Assembly (NCBI GenBank): GCA_030789695.1
Contig: CM061142.1
Coordinates: forward strand, 143,749,637 to 143,813,636
DNA: 64,000 nt
Direction: 5' to 3'
DNA from: Scilla litardierei
Taxonomy: Eukaryota > Streptophyta > Magnoliopsida > Asparagales > Asparagaceae
Shown here: positions 1-10,787 of the stretch, one piece after another
Layout of the letters: every line of letters starts with the position of its first letter
Position numbering within the stretch: the first letter of the stretch is position 1
The notes under the pieces: model-generated
What the model saw: the letters and a program-made list of their open reading frames with translations, nothing else
What the model was told of the DNA's origin: nothing
The model's database searches: none
Made by a program: the position numbers and the translations under genes

Positions 1-102
1 TTTGTATGCTTGCACAATAATTAGGAATAACTCTCTTTATTATTTTAAAGTACTATTCACCCCCCCTCTAGTACATGTGCAGTAGCTTCGCAGGGCACTA
101 CA
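1..102 (+). repeat. 3' end of Cop1 5' LTR
   Basis: It matches the terminal part of the LTR at about 5392-5493 with few differences and ends in CACTACA directly before the primer site. Confidence 0.85.
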
Positions 103-104
103 AT

Positions 105-116
105 TGGTATCAGAGC
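105..116 (+). promoter_or_regulatory. Cop1 primer binding site (initiator tRNA-Met)
   Basis: TGGTATCAGAGC is the standard plant copia minus-strand primer site, complementary to the 3' end of initiator tRNA-Met. It lies two bases after the LTR end. Confidence 0.9.
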
Positions 117-143
117 CAAGGTTAAAGCTACAAGTTCAAAGCT

Positions 144-2336
144 ATGACAAACAACGACTACAACGTCTTAAAGGATTGTCAAAGAGCTTCTTCAGTTTTG
201 AAAGGGATATCCTCTGTCAAGCATCCTCACTTCAACGGTACCAACTATGGGTACTGGAAATGCCGGATGGAAACCTTCCTCCGGAGCGCTTCACTTTGGA
301 GAGCCACGATGAAGGAGTATGTCTAGCCCGCCGAAGAAGATTTCGCGAAGTGGACTCCCACGGAGGTCGCCACAGAGGTAAGCAATGCCAAGGCAATGAA
401 TGCCTTGCAATGCGCATTGGAGCCCGAGGACTTCAATAAGATATGCACATGTAAGAGTGCATATCAAATATGGAACTCGCTCCTCATCTTGCATGAAGGA
501 ACGAGTCAGGTAAAAGACTCCAAACTTGTTGTTGTCAATAAAGATTTCGAATTATTTCATCTACAACAGGGTGAGAAGATGAAAGAATATTAAGCTCGAT
601 TCGTTGACATTACCAGCGAATTGGAGGCTCTTGGGAAAACCTACACCCAAAATGAGAAAGTCTCAAAGATCATCGATGGACTTCCTTCTTGTTGGGAAAA
701 GCATACCTTCGCCATCGAGGATGGTAATGATATGAGTAAGTATACTGTCATACAACTAATGGGTACCTTGATGTCTTTTGAGGTACGCAAGGACAGTAAG
801 CTCATGATGAAAGAAAAGATGAAGTCGTACTTGAAGCAAGACGAGCCAAGGAAAAAGGCGATTGCGTACAAGGCCTCTCCATCTACCGATGATGAAGAAT
901 CGGAAGAAGAGTTGGACATGGAAGCTTTGGCCGATTTGGCAAAGAAGTTCGACTGATTCTTTCGACAAGGTAAGTTGAAGAGTAAATCAAAATTTATTTC
1001 GACTAATGCTTCTACTCCCGTGTGCTATAAATGCAACAAGCCAGGACACATCAAGCCGGATTATCCTCTAAACAAACACAAGGAGAAGTGGAAGGCATCC
1101 AAGCACGACAAGTCGAGAAGGCACAAGAAAGGGCTTGTAGGCACTTTCACCGACTCCGACTCCTCAAGTGGAGAGTCGGACGATGAAAGAGTGGAGAAAG
1201 CACACACGTGCTTCATGGGAAAAGAGGAACGTGATCAAGAGATATCCTCCGATGAAAGAGGGAATGAAAGCGAGGATGAAGGCGGTGAGGTAACAATGGA
1301 TGAACTTAGAATAGCTAATGAACAACTTTGGAATAAGTTTTCTAATTTAGCTACTAGATTTATTAAGACTAAAAAGGAACTAGATAGTCTTAAAACCTCG
1401 CCTAAACCTATCATCGTCAACAATGACACCATTGTTGAAGATTTGAGAAATGAGATTGTAAATCTCAAATCTCAACTTGAGCATGCTCATGTCGAGGATT
1501 CGGATGAACATGTGATAGCGGATTTGACGTCTCAAAACTCAACTTTGAGTATTGAGAATAAAAATCTCAAATCACACGTTTGCACACTCACATCGCAAGT
1601 GTCCACCTTGGATGCTTCGATGCATTCTCTCACCGAGAAGTATGAATGCACATTAGGCCGAATCAATGAATTCAATAAAGGTAAGGGCCATTTGGATAAT
1701 ATCCTAATTGATTTACTTCCGGCCAATCATCACATTGGCTTGGGGTATAAGATGGGAGAGTCATCCAAATCATCCGCCACCTTTGTTAGGCCAACGTCCG
1801 ATGCTTCTTCTAGTGGAAGTAAACACTTCATGGGTAGTTCTTCTACCAATGGTGCTTCCGCTAGGAACACACCCCCATTTGGAAAGAAACCCACTTTGGG
1901 TGGACCTCCAAAGAGGGGCCATTCCTTCATGTATGCCATACCACGAAGGAACACACATCCTACTCCATATGTTAGCACATATGATGATTTTTATGCTCCA
2001 CATCCACGAGCACATGCACACCTTGTGAGACACACTCATGCACGTGTTCCACCACAAGCATATGTCCATCCTCATTCTCATATGAATAATTATCATCATG
2101 CACCATTGCATCATATGCCTTATGCTTATCCACGACATGCATCACATAGAAATCAACAATGTATGCATGTTCCAAATAGGATTAGGACTCCCAAGATATA
2201 CACCATTTGGGGTCCGAAGAACACAAGCATGTATAATAAGGATTTGTATGTGCAATCATATATTAATGACATTATTTTGAATGATGATTATGTTGAAAAA
2301 TCAAGGTCCTCGTGGACTTGGTTTCCGAAGGGTTAG
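144..2336 (+). pseudogene. gag: Cop1 Gag (nucleocapsid polyprotein), three premature stops
   Basis: Gag packages element RNA into cytoplasmic particles. One frame of about 731 codons begins MTNNDYN and is broken only by stops ending at 326, 593 and 956. The first third is a copia Gag domain of the UBN2/DUF4219 type (FNGTNYGYWKCRMETFL near residue 30). A CCHC knuckle follows near residue 294, but its last Cys is Tyr (CYKCNKPGHIKPDYP); the Cop2 copy has Cys there. A coiled-coil-like stretch spans roughly residues 385-510. The tail, near 1960-2170, is very rich in His. The frame ends with WTWFPKG, similar to the W-PK linker before protease in ordinary copia polyproteins, but a stop follows instead of pol. 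The TGA ending at 956 corresponds to CGA in Cop2. Confidence 0.88.
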
Positions 2337-3736
2337 TTTCCTTTGACCCTTCATTGCTTAGTACCATAAGTTTATTTTCATTTTATAGGTACCAAAGCAA
2401 TTGTGGTAAGAATTGGTTTATTCTTTTTATTTGCATATTGATCTTGGATGTGCATGTTAATTTGAAACTTAAATTCATATTGAATTTGAATTTAGTTAGG
2501 ATATGGGTTGCATTTAATTTGAATTAAGTTCGCTAAATTTATTGCCTAACTCATAGGATCTGAAAAGATTTTTGGATACCAAAATGATATTTTCTAGGTT
2601 CAATCCACTTTGGGATACCTACCCTACCAACTCCTTGATTTGCAAAGGATTTTCATTCAAATGGAGTTGATGGTGCTTAAGTGATGCACCAAAGTAGGGG
2701 GAGCTTAATGCTGTAAGTATATTCTTACATTTGATATACATTTGGTGTCCAAGTGTGATGAATGCATATATTGTTAGAATATCTACATTGGTATCATTTT
2801 GTTTAAATTAGTATGCTAGAATTGTGTATGCCATAGATTTATGATGTTCTATCTATGTGTGGCATAACACTTTTGCATGTTACTTTTGGTATTCAACATG
2901 GATTTATGTCACTGATAAGTGATTTCGTCATTCTAGGATTTTATGAATTAAATAGATTTGCTTTTATGAAAACATAGAATTGTTTTACATGCACTATTTA
3001 AATAAGAATGTTGATATTGGAGAGCATGTTCCATAACTCAATAAGTGAAATTAATTTGAGTTTTGGAGATTTCGTATTTCGATTTTCGCCTATGGCTTGA
3101 TGATTTCATATTTCGATTTTCACCTATGGTTTGATGATCTCGTATTTCGATTTTCACCTATGGTTTGATGATTTAGTATTTTGATTTTTGCCTATGGTTT
3201 GATGATTTCGTATTTCGATTTTCGCCTATGGTTTGATGATTTTGTATTTCGATTTTCGCCTATGGTTTGATGATTTCGTTTTTCGATTTTCGACTATGGT
3301 CATGTTGGCACGTTTTGATTTTCTTCGGTATTTTACATTTGGTATTTTACATTGGTGTCATTTGAACCGTGGTCGTATTCTTAGACTCTCATGCTTTCAT
3401 TTCTTAGCCATTGTAATCTTGTCGTTGATCTCCTCCTGCTCTTTTTGCTAATGCCAAAGGGGGGGGAGAATTAATAATGACAATGTGCTAATTGATAATT
3501 CAAAGCAATTTACCATGAATCTAATTTGATATGTTAGATTCAGGGGAGTTAAGATATAAAATGGATTTAGATCCTAAATTGCGATAATAGGATTCATATT
3601 TTATATTTCCCTCGTCTGCTTGATGCGTATGAATATTATTGAATACAGAACTAACGTGTCATCAATGCAGGGGGAGTAAGTAAATTTCATTTGAATCATT
3701 ATTATTGATTATTAATTATGTTGGTTTGTCATCACC
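2337..3736 (+). other. Cop1 noncoding region between gag and polypurine tract
   Basis: There is no supportable protein here. The sequence is AT-rich and is shared with Cop2 (22677-23995, minus strand) although it is noncoding, so it belongs to the element. It includes a 34-bp minisatellite (3068-3300) and several GGGGGAG runs, near 2696, 3460 and 3670, that resemble polypurine tracts. Confidence 0.7.
3068..3300 (+). repeat. 34-bp minisatellite, about 7 units
   Basis: Units start at 3068, 3102, 3136, 3170, 3204, 3238 and 3272, each resembling GATTTCGTATTTCGATTTTC followed by GCCTATGGTTTGAT. Cop2 carries about five units, so copy number differs between element copies. Confidence 0.9.
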
Positions 3737-3750
3737 AAAAAGGGGGAGAA
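3737..3750 (+). promoter_or_regulatory. Cop1 polypurine tract
   Basis: AAAAAGGGGGAGAA abuts the LTR start TGTTGAG, the expected site for plus-strand priming. Cop2 has the same arrangement. Confidence 0.9.
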
Positions 3751-4145
3751 TGTTGAGTATTGATTCTCCGGATTTGGTTTTGGATGATGAGCAAACATAA
3801 ATATCGTATACTAACTATTTGTGAGCGCAGTTATGGAGATCGTCGCCAAAAGAATACGTACATCAAAAGCGGCGTCTCGAGTCTTCTCAAACGCGTGATC
3901 GTGTGCCTGAAGCTTCGTTGATGCTCAAGGAGTATTAATGAAGTCAAGATTGAAGATTGAAGCCTTGAAGACGGTTCGTAATGTATTATTTATTGTCTTC
4001 TAGCTTCATAGTTTAGAATGTTAAGCCTTGAGTAGGACTTACATTATAATCTTCATTTCGCTCATATCTTAGAGTTAGGATTATCATAGAAGCCATTAGA
4101 AACTTTCCCGAAACCTATCGCTTCTTCCCTCGGCTTCTAGTGCAT

Positions 4146-4680
4146 GTTAGTTGGTTCAAGTAGAAGAACCAACCGACTAGATGACGATCTAGTCGGTCGG
4201 CAATTCCTCTTGAACCGACTATAATGCCTTGCTCATTTCAGCCCAGCTATGTTGATCAATTAGTCGGTCAAAGAAGATTCACCGACCGACTAGATGACGA
4301 TCTAGTCGGTTAAGAATCCTTCTTAGACTGACTAGTTGAGCTTTCTCTGTAAAGCCATAGTTATTGTTTATCCTTAGTCGGTCAAAGAACATTTGTCGAC
4401 CGACTAGTTGAGAAACTAGTCGGTCAGCATTTGTTCTTAAACCGACTAAATCAACTTGTATCCAGCCTATTCGATTTCAACTCTTAGTCGGTCAAAGAAC
4501 ACTCACCGACCGACTAGTTGTGAAACTAGTCGGTTGGCAAGTCTTCTTAGACCGACTAGTTCATGTTGCCTGGAACTTTCTCATTTGGCTGTAAGCCTGT
4601 TAGTCGGTTCATGAAGAATCACCGACCGACTAGTTGGCAATCTAATCTGTCAGTGATCCTTCTTAGACCGACTAACTGCT
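4146..4680 (+). promoter_or_regulatory. Array of five compound palindromes in Cop1 LTR
   Basis: Five units of about 80 bp start near 4146, 4258, 4374, 4483 and 4600, spaced roughly 110 bp. Each unit has four half-sites: an outer pair TTAGTCGGTCAAAGAA / TTCTTAGACCGACTAA and an inner pair such as GACCGACTAGTT / AACTAGTCGGTC around a 4-nt loop (GAGA, GTGA or GACG). The block ends about 60 bp upstream of a TATA box, so a role in transcription is likely but inferred. Confidence 0.8.
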
Positions 4681-4741
4681 TCAGAAATAGAGCCGTTGGA
4701 GCTTTAATTGAAACGATTTTTTCTCTCTCTTTCCTCTATCC

Positions 4742-4749
4742 TATATATA
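4742..4749 (+). promoter_or_regulatory. Cop1 LTR TATA box
   Basis: TATATATA occurs just downstream of the palindrome array and about 750 bp before the LTR end. It is conserved in Cop2 at 21659-21666. Confidence 0.7.
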
Positions 4750-5493
4750 CTTGGAGGGGTTCTTTCCTTGTAGTCAAGGCTGCCATTTTAGAGATTTAGA
4801 GAAATCAAAGAGAAGCTATTCAACTCCATTCTAAAGCTTTCTCTTCCTCACAAGAATCTCTCCCTCAACTCTTTAAGCCATTTTCCTCAAGAGAGATTCT
4901 CTCCATTGTGAGCCTTCCAAGCCAAGAGCTTGATCAAAAGTCACCATCCTCCATCCTTGCCTTCGATCGCTGATCTTTTTGGTGGAGATTCGGGTTGGTG
5001 ACATTCCCTCCTCAAAATCCATCTTTGCCCTAATTTGGTAAGTTATACTCAAGGCATAGGATTTTGTGGTAAGTATTTCATATTTCATTTCAATTGATAT
5101 TGCAAGTGTTTGTCTCTCGGTTGTGAGAGAGTGTGTGATCCCGGGTTATGGGAGTCACATGTTCATTGTGTATGATTTGGTCTTGTGAAAGTTTTTCACA
5201 AGAATTTCATAGTGCTAAATCTTGAGTTAGGGTTTCTAACTCAAGTATCCGGAGGGGATCCGGGTGGTTGGGTCGTAGGATCACCGGGAACAAGTCGGGG
5301 AGACATGGGTGGATCTGAACCCGTTACATGCTTTGTTTGCGTTTGTAAATACTTGTCTATTGTTGTTTGTAGTCTAATTCCGCATTATTGTTTGTATGCT
5401 TGCACAATAATTAGGAATAACTCTCTTGATTATTTTAAAGTACTATTCACCCCCCCCTCTAGTACATGTGCAGTAGCTTCGCAGGGCACTACA

Positions 5494-5838
5494 CTTCTCA
5501 TACTAGCACCTACCCCTCCTCCTAGGCCAGACCCCGTTCCTCCTGTCACTGCCACACCGCTCACTGTGTCCCATCTCAGGCTTCTGCAGGGCCTGTCACC
5601 TTTTTTGCTGAGTCGATTGCACCACTGGTGGATGCTTCTGTTGTTGACAACCCCATTCTCACACTTGTCCACACACCATCTGTTCCACTTTCTTCTGAGT
5701 CATTTTCACGATCTGTTGACCAGCCGATCGACACACTAGTCGAGCCTTCTCCCGTTGTACCAGACGTTCCACATTCTGGTCCCCAGTAGCGGGACCCATC
5801 ACCACCTGCAGAGGGTGTTTCCCCTGTGTAACGATATT
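5494..5838 (+). pseudogene. Host remnant: Pro/Ser/Thr-rich coding-like fragment
   Basis: This stretch lies between the Cop1 3' LTR and the Tek1 LTR and belongs to neither. One frame, near 5590-5790, reads as a Pro/Ser/Thr/Val-rich chain with phrases such as FFAESIAPLVDASVVD and a TAG at its end. Composition and style resemble the low-complexity tail of the Athila ORF2 proteins further right (for example 59103-59648), so it may be what is left of an Athila-type element into which Cop1 inserted. It is too short to be certain. Confidence 0.4.
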
Positions 5839-8422
5839 TGTCACGCACCGCTTTCCAAGTATGAAAGGCGAGACACGAAGAGGTCTGCTCCGACTTGAAG
5901 CAGTGAAGCTACAGTATGATAAGCGTCTGTGTGTTCATCCATTTGCAGATTCTTACATTGCAATGAAACAACGATAATAATACTTTAGAAAGCCGGCAAT
6001 AATTAACCAACATTCCAAAGAAACATCCAATCTTTATTCAAAACATCCAGAGATAAAGTCATAAAATAAGTACAAGAGTCTGAAAATAAAGGCCCGAAGC
6101 ATGGCCAAAACTAAGACATAGATAAGGTGCTACGCACCGAAATACCTAACAGCAGCAACTAAGAAACAGCCTACAGCTGAGACTAGGATAGGTCTCCGGT
6201 ATCCTCGAACTGAACGTCAGCAGAAGCCTCAAGCTCGACGTCAGCAAACTGGTCGTCCTCAGTAACTACCTCAGACTCAAAGCCTAACATGGGACACCCA
6301 AAGAGAAAAGGGCGCATGTCAACAAAAGTCTCCAAAAGCTTAAAAAGGAACAGACTTTTATGCAAGGAAACATAAGGGTAATGAATGCAACTAGCAGTTT
6401 AAAACATGATGACATGGCATAATATTTGATGAATGTACCAATTTGAAATGAACATGATAGTTAACAATGCATGTCACATCGTAGCAAAAAGCTACTAAAC
6501 AATATTTCACGATTTCGCGAAAAGCTAGTAATCACATCGTGTACAGAGTTTACGTCTTTTAGCTGAAGTTGCTATACGGGCACACGTCTACGCTGAGTGA
6601 CCGCTTAACCTTACCCCCTCCACGTATGTCTGAACTGTCGCTCAGCTTCTGGTTCACGAGCCAGGAAGTGTTTATTTGGCATAGGGTTTGTCTAGCCTTT
6701 ACATGCTATATGAGTCAGAATCCTACTCGCCGCGGCTTATGATTTATTGTAGCGTTTGCTACGCAGTCATGGCAAGACAATCAAATGCATGAAATGACAT
6801 GTGATATGCAACATTGATAGATAAAAGGAAGTTATTGAATGCATACAATATATTAGAAGTAAACGTGACATGTGATATGCATGAACGTGGCATGGCAAGG
6901 GTGTCGGATCTAGCTTCGTTGTCAAGCTAGATCAAGCATGGGTGTCTAGGCGACTATGATTTCATCGCCTGACCTCTTTTACACAAAATCTCAGAATAGC
7001 CTAAACATGGCTTAACATTAACTAAGCAAGTTTCATTTGCCTGATATAATGGGCCGCAAATATCAGATCAAAGGGTCCAAAATCTTCCTATGTGCTCAAA
7101 CCAAATTCCAACCTACAATCACATATTAATTAATTTCAATTAGTTATTAGCCAAAGTATGGAAATTTACGGGTTTTAATCTTGTTAAACTTGCGGGCGTG
7201 CAGGTTCCTACGGATCGAGGGCTTACCTTAACATGACTCAAAAGCAACACTGACGTCAGGTAGCAAGGTCAGGGGTTGGATTCCGACAGCGAGCAAGGTA
7301 CGGCGACGGCTTGTGGCGAAGATGAAGACAACTAGAGGGGCAATAGCACAGTGGCAAAGATGGCCACGAGAGAGCGAGGGCAAGTGAGGCCAGCTGTGGG
7401 TACTGTCAGCCTAGGGTGGTCGGCGATCGGACTGTCGGCCTATGGGAACCGACAGCGGGGGTTACCGGCCGTCGGGGGTCACCAACAGAGCAGGAGCGCG
7501 CGCGGGATGGCTACGGCCTTGGGGAGGCCGATAGCGCTATCAAGGGGAGAGGGGGTGCGACTGTGTATGTGGTGGCCGGTGGAAACTAGTGTGCGTGCAG
7601 GCTGTGGCCTGGGTGTTGGCCAGTAAGCTGAACTGGGTGATAGGGGCGGCCGGCAGTTGGGGGCTGCCGTGGGATATTGAGGGAGAGAGAGTTGTCGTAG
7701 GAACGAGGGAAAGCCGGTGTGATGGAGGGGAGCACACGAAGGGGATGGCCGGTGCAAGGAGGCTCGGGTGGAGGAGGCCGACGGTTAGGCTAGGGGAGAG
7801 ATGACGGCTGCGTTTGGAGAAAATCCTAGGTTGGGTTACGTTATAATGTGGGTGTTTGCTAAAGAGGGTAGAATAGGGGTGGACTTAAGGGTAGATTGGA
7901 GAGAGTGTGTGAGAGGGGGAGGGTAGATTTAGTGTGGCCAATAGCCTAGGAAATATTTCATGATAATAGGATCCACAAGATTAGATTAGATTTGATTTAC
8001 ATTAGGGATTTTAATTTTGAATTAGTCTAGGGCTAATTATAGATAAAAAGGAATTAAGGTGAATGGGCAGTCTAACAGTGTCTGAAAAATACAAGAAAAA
8101 TATTGAAACGACCATGGCGACAAGAGGATCGAGAAAACGATGATCGGTTACGTGCTAGGGTCACGTAAAATGATACTAAAAATAAATAGCCAAACGTCAA
8201 AGTCTAAAAGTTAAGACACCCCTTCATTCGAAGCTGATTTATGGAAGAACGACCCGTGAAATTATGACGTTCATAAAAAATTCCACAAATAACTACTCTC
8301 TCTGAGGGTCACAACGATATATAACTTTGCAAGTTTGGGATACAAGAGGAGGTCACAATAAATATGCGTAAGAAAAAGAAAGTACGCGCTGAAAACCACA
8401 CGATCGAAAAGCGACCGTTACA
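5839..8422 (-). repeat. Tek1 3' LTR (about 2.6 kb)
   Basis: Read on the minus strand it starts TGTAACGGTCGC directly after the polypurine tract and probably ends GCGTGACA at 5839. The right boundary is firm. The left boundary is inferred from the typical Tekay LTR end and could be off by a few bases. A C-rich stretch in LTR sense (about 7250-7800) resembles the 5' UTR part of such LTRs. Small ORFs inside it are not believable genes. Confidence 0.65.
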
Positions 8423-8435
8423 TCCTACCCACCTT
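8423..8435 (-). promoter_or_regulatory. Tek1 polypurine tract
   Basis: Minus-strand AAGGTGGGTAGGA sits immediately before the LTR start TGTAACGG, the usual Tekay arrangement. Confidence 0.8.
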
Positions 8436-8467
8436 ATGAAAGATTCCGCCCTCGGAATCTACATCAT

Positions 8468-10477
8468 CTACTGCTTAAGAAATAAATACGGGTAGCACTC
8501 TTGCATTTCTTCTTTGCTCTCCCAAGAGGACTCTCCAGGTGATCCGTGACGCCACGTCACTCTCACCAGGTCTACTACCCTGTTCCTCAACCGCTTCTGT
8601 CGACGGTCCAAAATCTCTACTGGTTGCTGCTCATAGGCCAGGTCCGGTCGAACCGTGATCTCTGAGAAATCCACTGCATGAGATGGATCACTGACGTATC
8701 GACGTAACTGAGATACGTGAAACACGTCGTGAACTCCCTCCAGTGATGGCAGCAATGCCAAGCGGTAAGCCACTACTCCAACTTGCTCTAGGACGTCAAA
8801 GGGTCCAATATACCTCGGACTCGACTTGCCTCTCTTTCCAAATCGAATAATCATCGATTCGGTGAGATCTTGAGGAATACATGATCTCCAGGCTAAAACT
8901 CCAACGGTCAATTTTTAGCATCAGTCCAATGCTTGAAACAGTCTTGAGCAATCCTCAGCTTCTCCCTGATGTTCCTCACAACATCCACCGCCTCAACAAT
9001 CATCTCTGGTCCTAACAGCTCCCTGTCGCCAATGTCATCACAGCTCAGTGGCGATCGATATTTCTTCCCATAAAACGCGAAAAATGGCGCCATGCCAATG
9101 CTCACCTGGTAGCTGTTATTATAGGCGAACTCCACATGATGTAGATGATCCTTCCATGATCCCTTGAAATCCAACATGCATGCCCTCAGCATGCCCTCCA
9201 GAATCTAAATCATCCTCTCGGACTGGCCATCTGTCTGCGGGTGGTACGCCGTGCTGAAACTCAGACTCGTACCCAGACTCTTCTACAGACTCTCCCAAAA
9301 CTGAGATGTGAATCTCGTGTCTCTGTCTGACACGATACTCACGGGGACTCTGTGAAGTTGCACGATCTCCTGCATAATTCACGATACATCACTATCTATA
9401 CTAGGAAAGAAAATAAAAACGGAGAGTAAAAGAATTTACCTCCATGTATCTCCTTGCTAGTGTTTCCGTCGACTGTCCCACTCGGAAAGGGATGAAGTAC
9501 ACAGATTTGGTCAATCGGTCTACGATTACCCAAACCACATCATTTTGCTTCGGACTCCGAGGCAGTCCAGTCACGAAATCCATAGTGATGTGTTGCCACT
9601 TCTATACCGGAATCGGAAGTGGCTGTAGCAACCCAGCCGTACGATGATGCTCCGCCTTAACCTGCTGGCATACTAAATACTTGGCAACGCTCCGTGCCAT
9701 ACTTCGCTTCATGCCATGCCACCAGTACTTCAGGTGAAGGTCCTTGTACATCTTTGTGCCTCCAGGATGCATAGAATAAGGAGAACTATGTGCCTCCATA
9801 AGCAGCTCTTCTCTAACAGCTCCAGCTGGCACACAAACTCTGGCTCCATACCTCAGCGAGACATTCTTATGAACCAGAAAGTCAGTCCACAGACCGGCTT
9901 CTACCTGCTCACGGATCTTAGCTTCGGATCTCTAGCTTGACCTGCCTTGATCCGATCCATGATCGTCGACTGTATCTGCATACACATCAGCGATGAAGCC
10001 TCTCCAGGAAGCACAATCTCAATGCCTAACTCACAAAACTCCTACTGCAACCTCCACTATGAAGTCAACATTATAACTGCTGGAAGTCTGCTCTGTGCAT
10101 CAGGAACCACGTTCACCTTGCCAGGGTGTAACTGCAAGTCGATCTCGTAATCTGCCATGAGCTCCAACCATCGACGTGGTCACATGTTGAGCTCCTTCTG
10201 CGTAAAGACGTATTTCAAGCTTTTGTGATCAGTGAAAATCTTCACTTTCTCACCCAGCAGGAAATGCCTCCAGATCTTGAGCACGAATATAAATGCAACC
10301 AACTCCAAATCGTGTGTCGGGTAGTTCTTCTCATGAACCTTGAGCTGTCGAGAAACCTCCACGACCACGTATCCATGCTGCTGCAAAATGAAACCGAGAC
10401 CCTTGCCAAATGCATCGCAAAAGACCTCAAAGCCACCACTCCGATCTGGCACAGCTAGAACAGGTGCTGACGTCAAT
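8468..10477 (-). pseudogene. pol: Tek1 pol, 3' part: RNase H, zinc-binding, integrase, chromodomain
   Basis: These domains degrade template RNA and insert the cDNA into chromatin. Reading leftwards: RNase H (10180-10476) with [10 protein letters not shown], a Glu in THDLELVAF and FTDHKSL; then an HHCC finger (about 9660-9800; HPGGTKMYKDLHLKYWWHG and CQQVKAEH); the integrase core from DFVTGLPRS (about 9583) through [12 protein letters not shown] to YHPQTDGQSER; the C-terminal GPF/Y part near 8800 (YIGPFDVLEQVG, FHVSQLRRYV); and a chromodomain near 8490-8640 (EILDRRQKRLRNR). It is inactive: two TAG codons stand in the integrase core where CAG is expected, with more stops between RNase H and the finger and one at 8908. 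A 70-nt insert at 9370-9439 looks like an intron. The upstream RT lies at 63600-64000. Confidence 0.88.
9370..9439 (-). other. Candidate 70-nt GT-AG intron in Tek1 integrase
   Basis: On the minus strand the codons for YME are followed by GTAAAT, a T-rich stretch with in-frame stops, then ATGCAG and the codons for EIVQLHR. Removing exactly 70 nt restores the integrase frame with no missing residues. The splice signals are seen; splicing itself is inferred. The alternative is a short insertion that happens to begin with GT and end with AG. Confidence 0.5.
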
Positions 10478-10482
10478 CTCGC
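10478..10482. repeat. Target duplication of Ath-A (CTCGC), left copy
   Basis: CTCGC is repeated at 63595-63599, directly after the right LTR. It defines the Ath-A insertion in Tek1 pol. Confidence 0.92.
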
Positions 10483-10787
10483 TGATCACTCCATATTTTA
10501 CACCATTTTTCTGCATGTTTGCATACCATTTCGATCGCCCATATCGTGTTTTTAATGATTATTCGACAATATTGAGATACTTTTCACTATTTCTTGTTTT
10601 TGTCGTATTTCAGGAAATATGGAGCGATTTGGAGCGATTTTGAGATCAAGGGGTTTGCAAGCGCTTAAGAGTGTCACCCATGACTCATGTGAGGGATCAT
10701 CAGCGATGGAGGATGAGCGGAAGAAGAAGGAAATCAATAGGAGCGACGAGGAGGCAAAAAGAAGAGAAACAAGCATTTCAGCACATC

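Larger units (their letters stand above)
1..5493 (+). mobile_element. Cop1: gag-only Ty1/copia-type LTR retrotransposon, left end outside window
   Basis: The order is the end of a 5' LTR, an initiator-tRNA-Met primer site, a gag reading frame, about 1.4 kb of noncoding DNA, a polypurine tract and a full 3' LTR. The last 102 bases of the 5' LTR match the end of the 3' LTR. No protease, integrase, reverse transcriptase or RNase H is present between 2337 and 3750, so the element would need enzymes in trans. This matches the published idea of gag-only terminal-repeat elements (TR-GAG). A second copy, Cop2, lies on the minus strand at 20930-27390 with the same architecture, which argues against a one-off deletion. 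The target duplication cannot be checked because the left end is outside. Confidence 0.85.
3751..5493 (+). repeat. Cop1 3' LTR (1743 bp)
   Basis: It starts TGTTGAGTATTG, ends GGCACTACA, and has TG...CA termini. It is homologous in full to the Cop2 LTR at 20930-22662. It contains a palindrome array (4146-4680) followed by a TATA box (4742). Confidence 0.9.

Noticed and set aside
4146..4680. Regularly spaced palindromes look like a CRISPR array
   Set aside because: Plant nuclear context, units lie in an LTR and differ from each other, spacers are themselves related, and there are no cas genes.
7351..7804. GC-rich frames in both strands within the Tek1 LTR
   Set aside because: No recognisable protein; composition effect in the C-rich LTR block.
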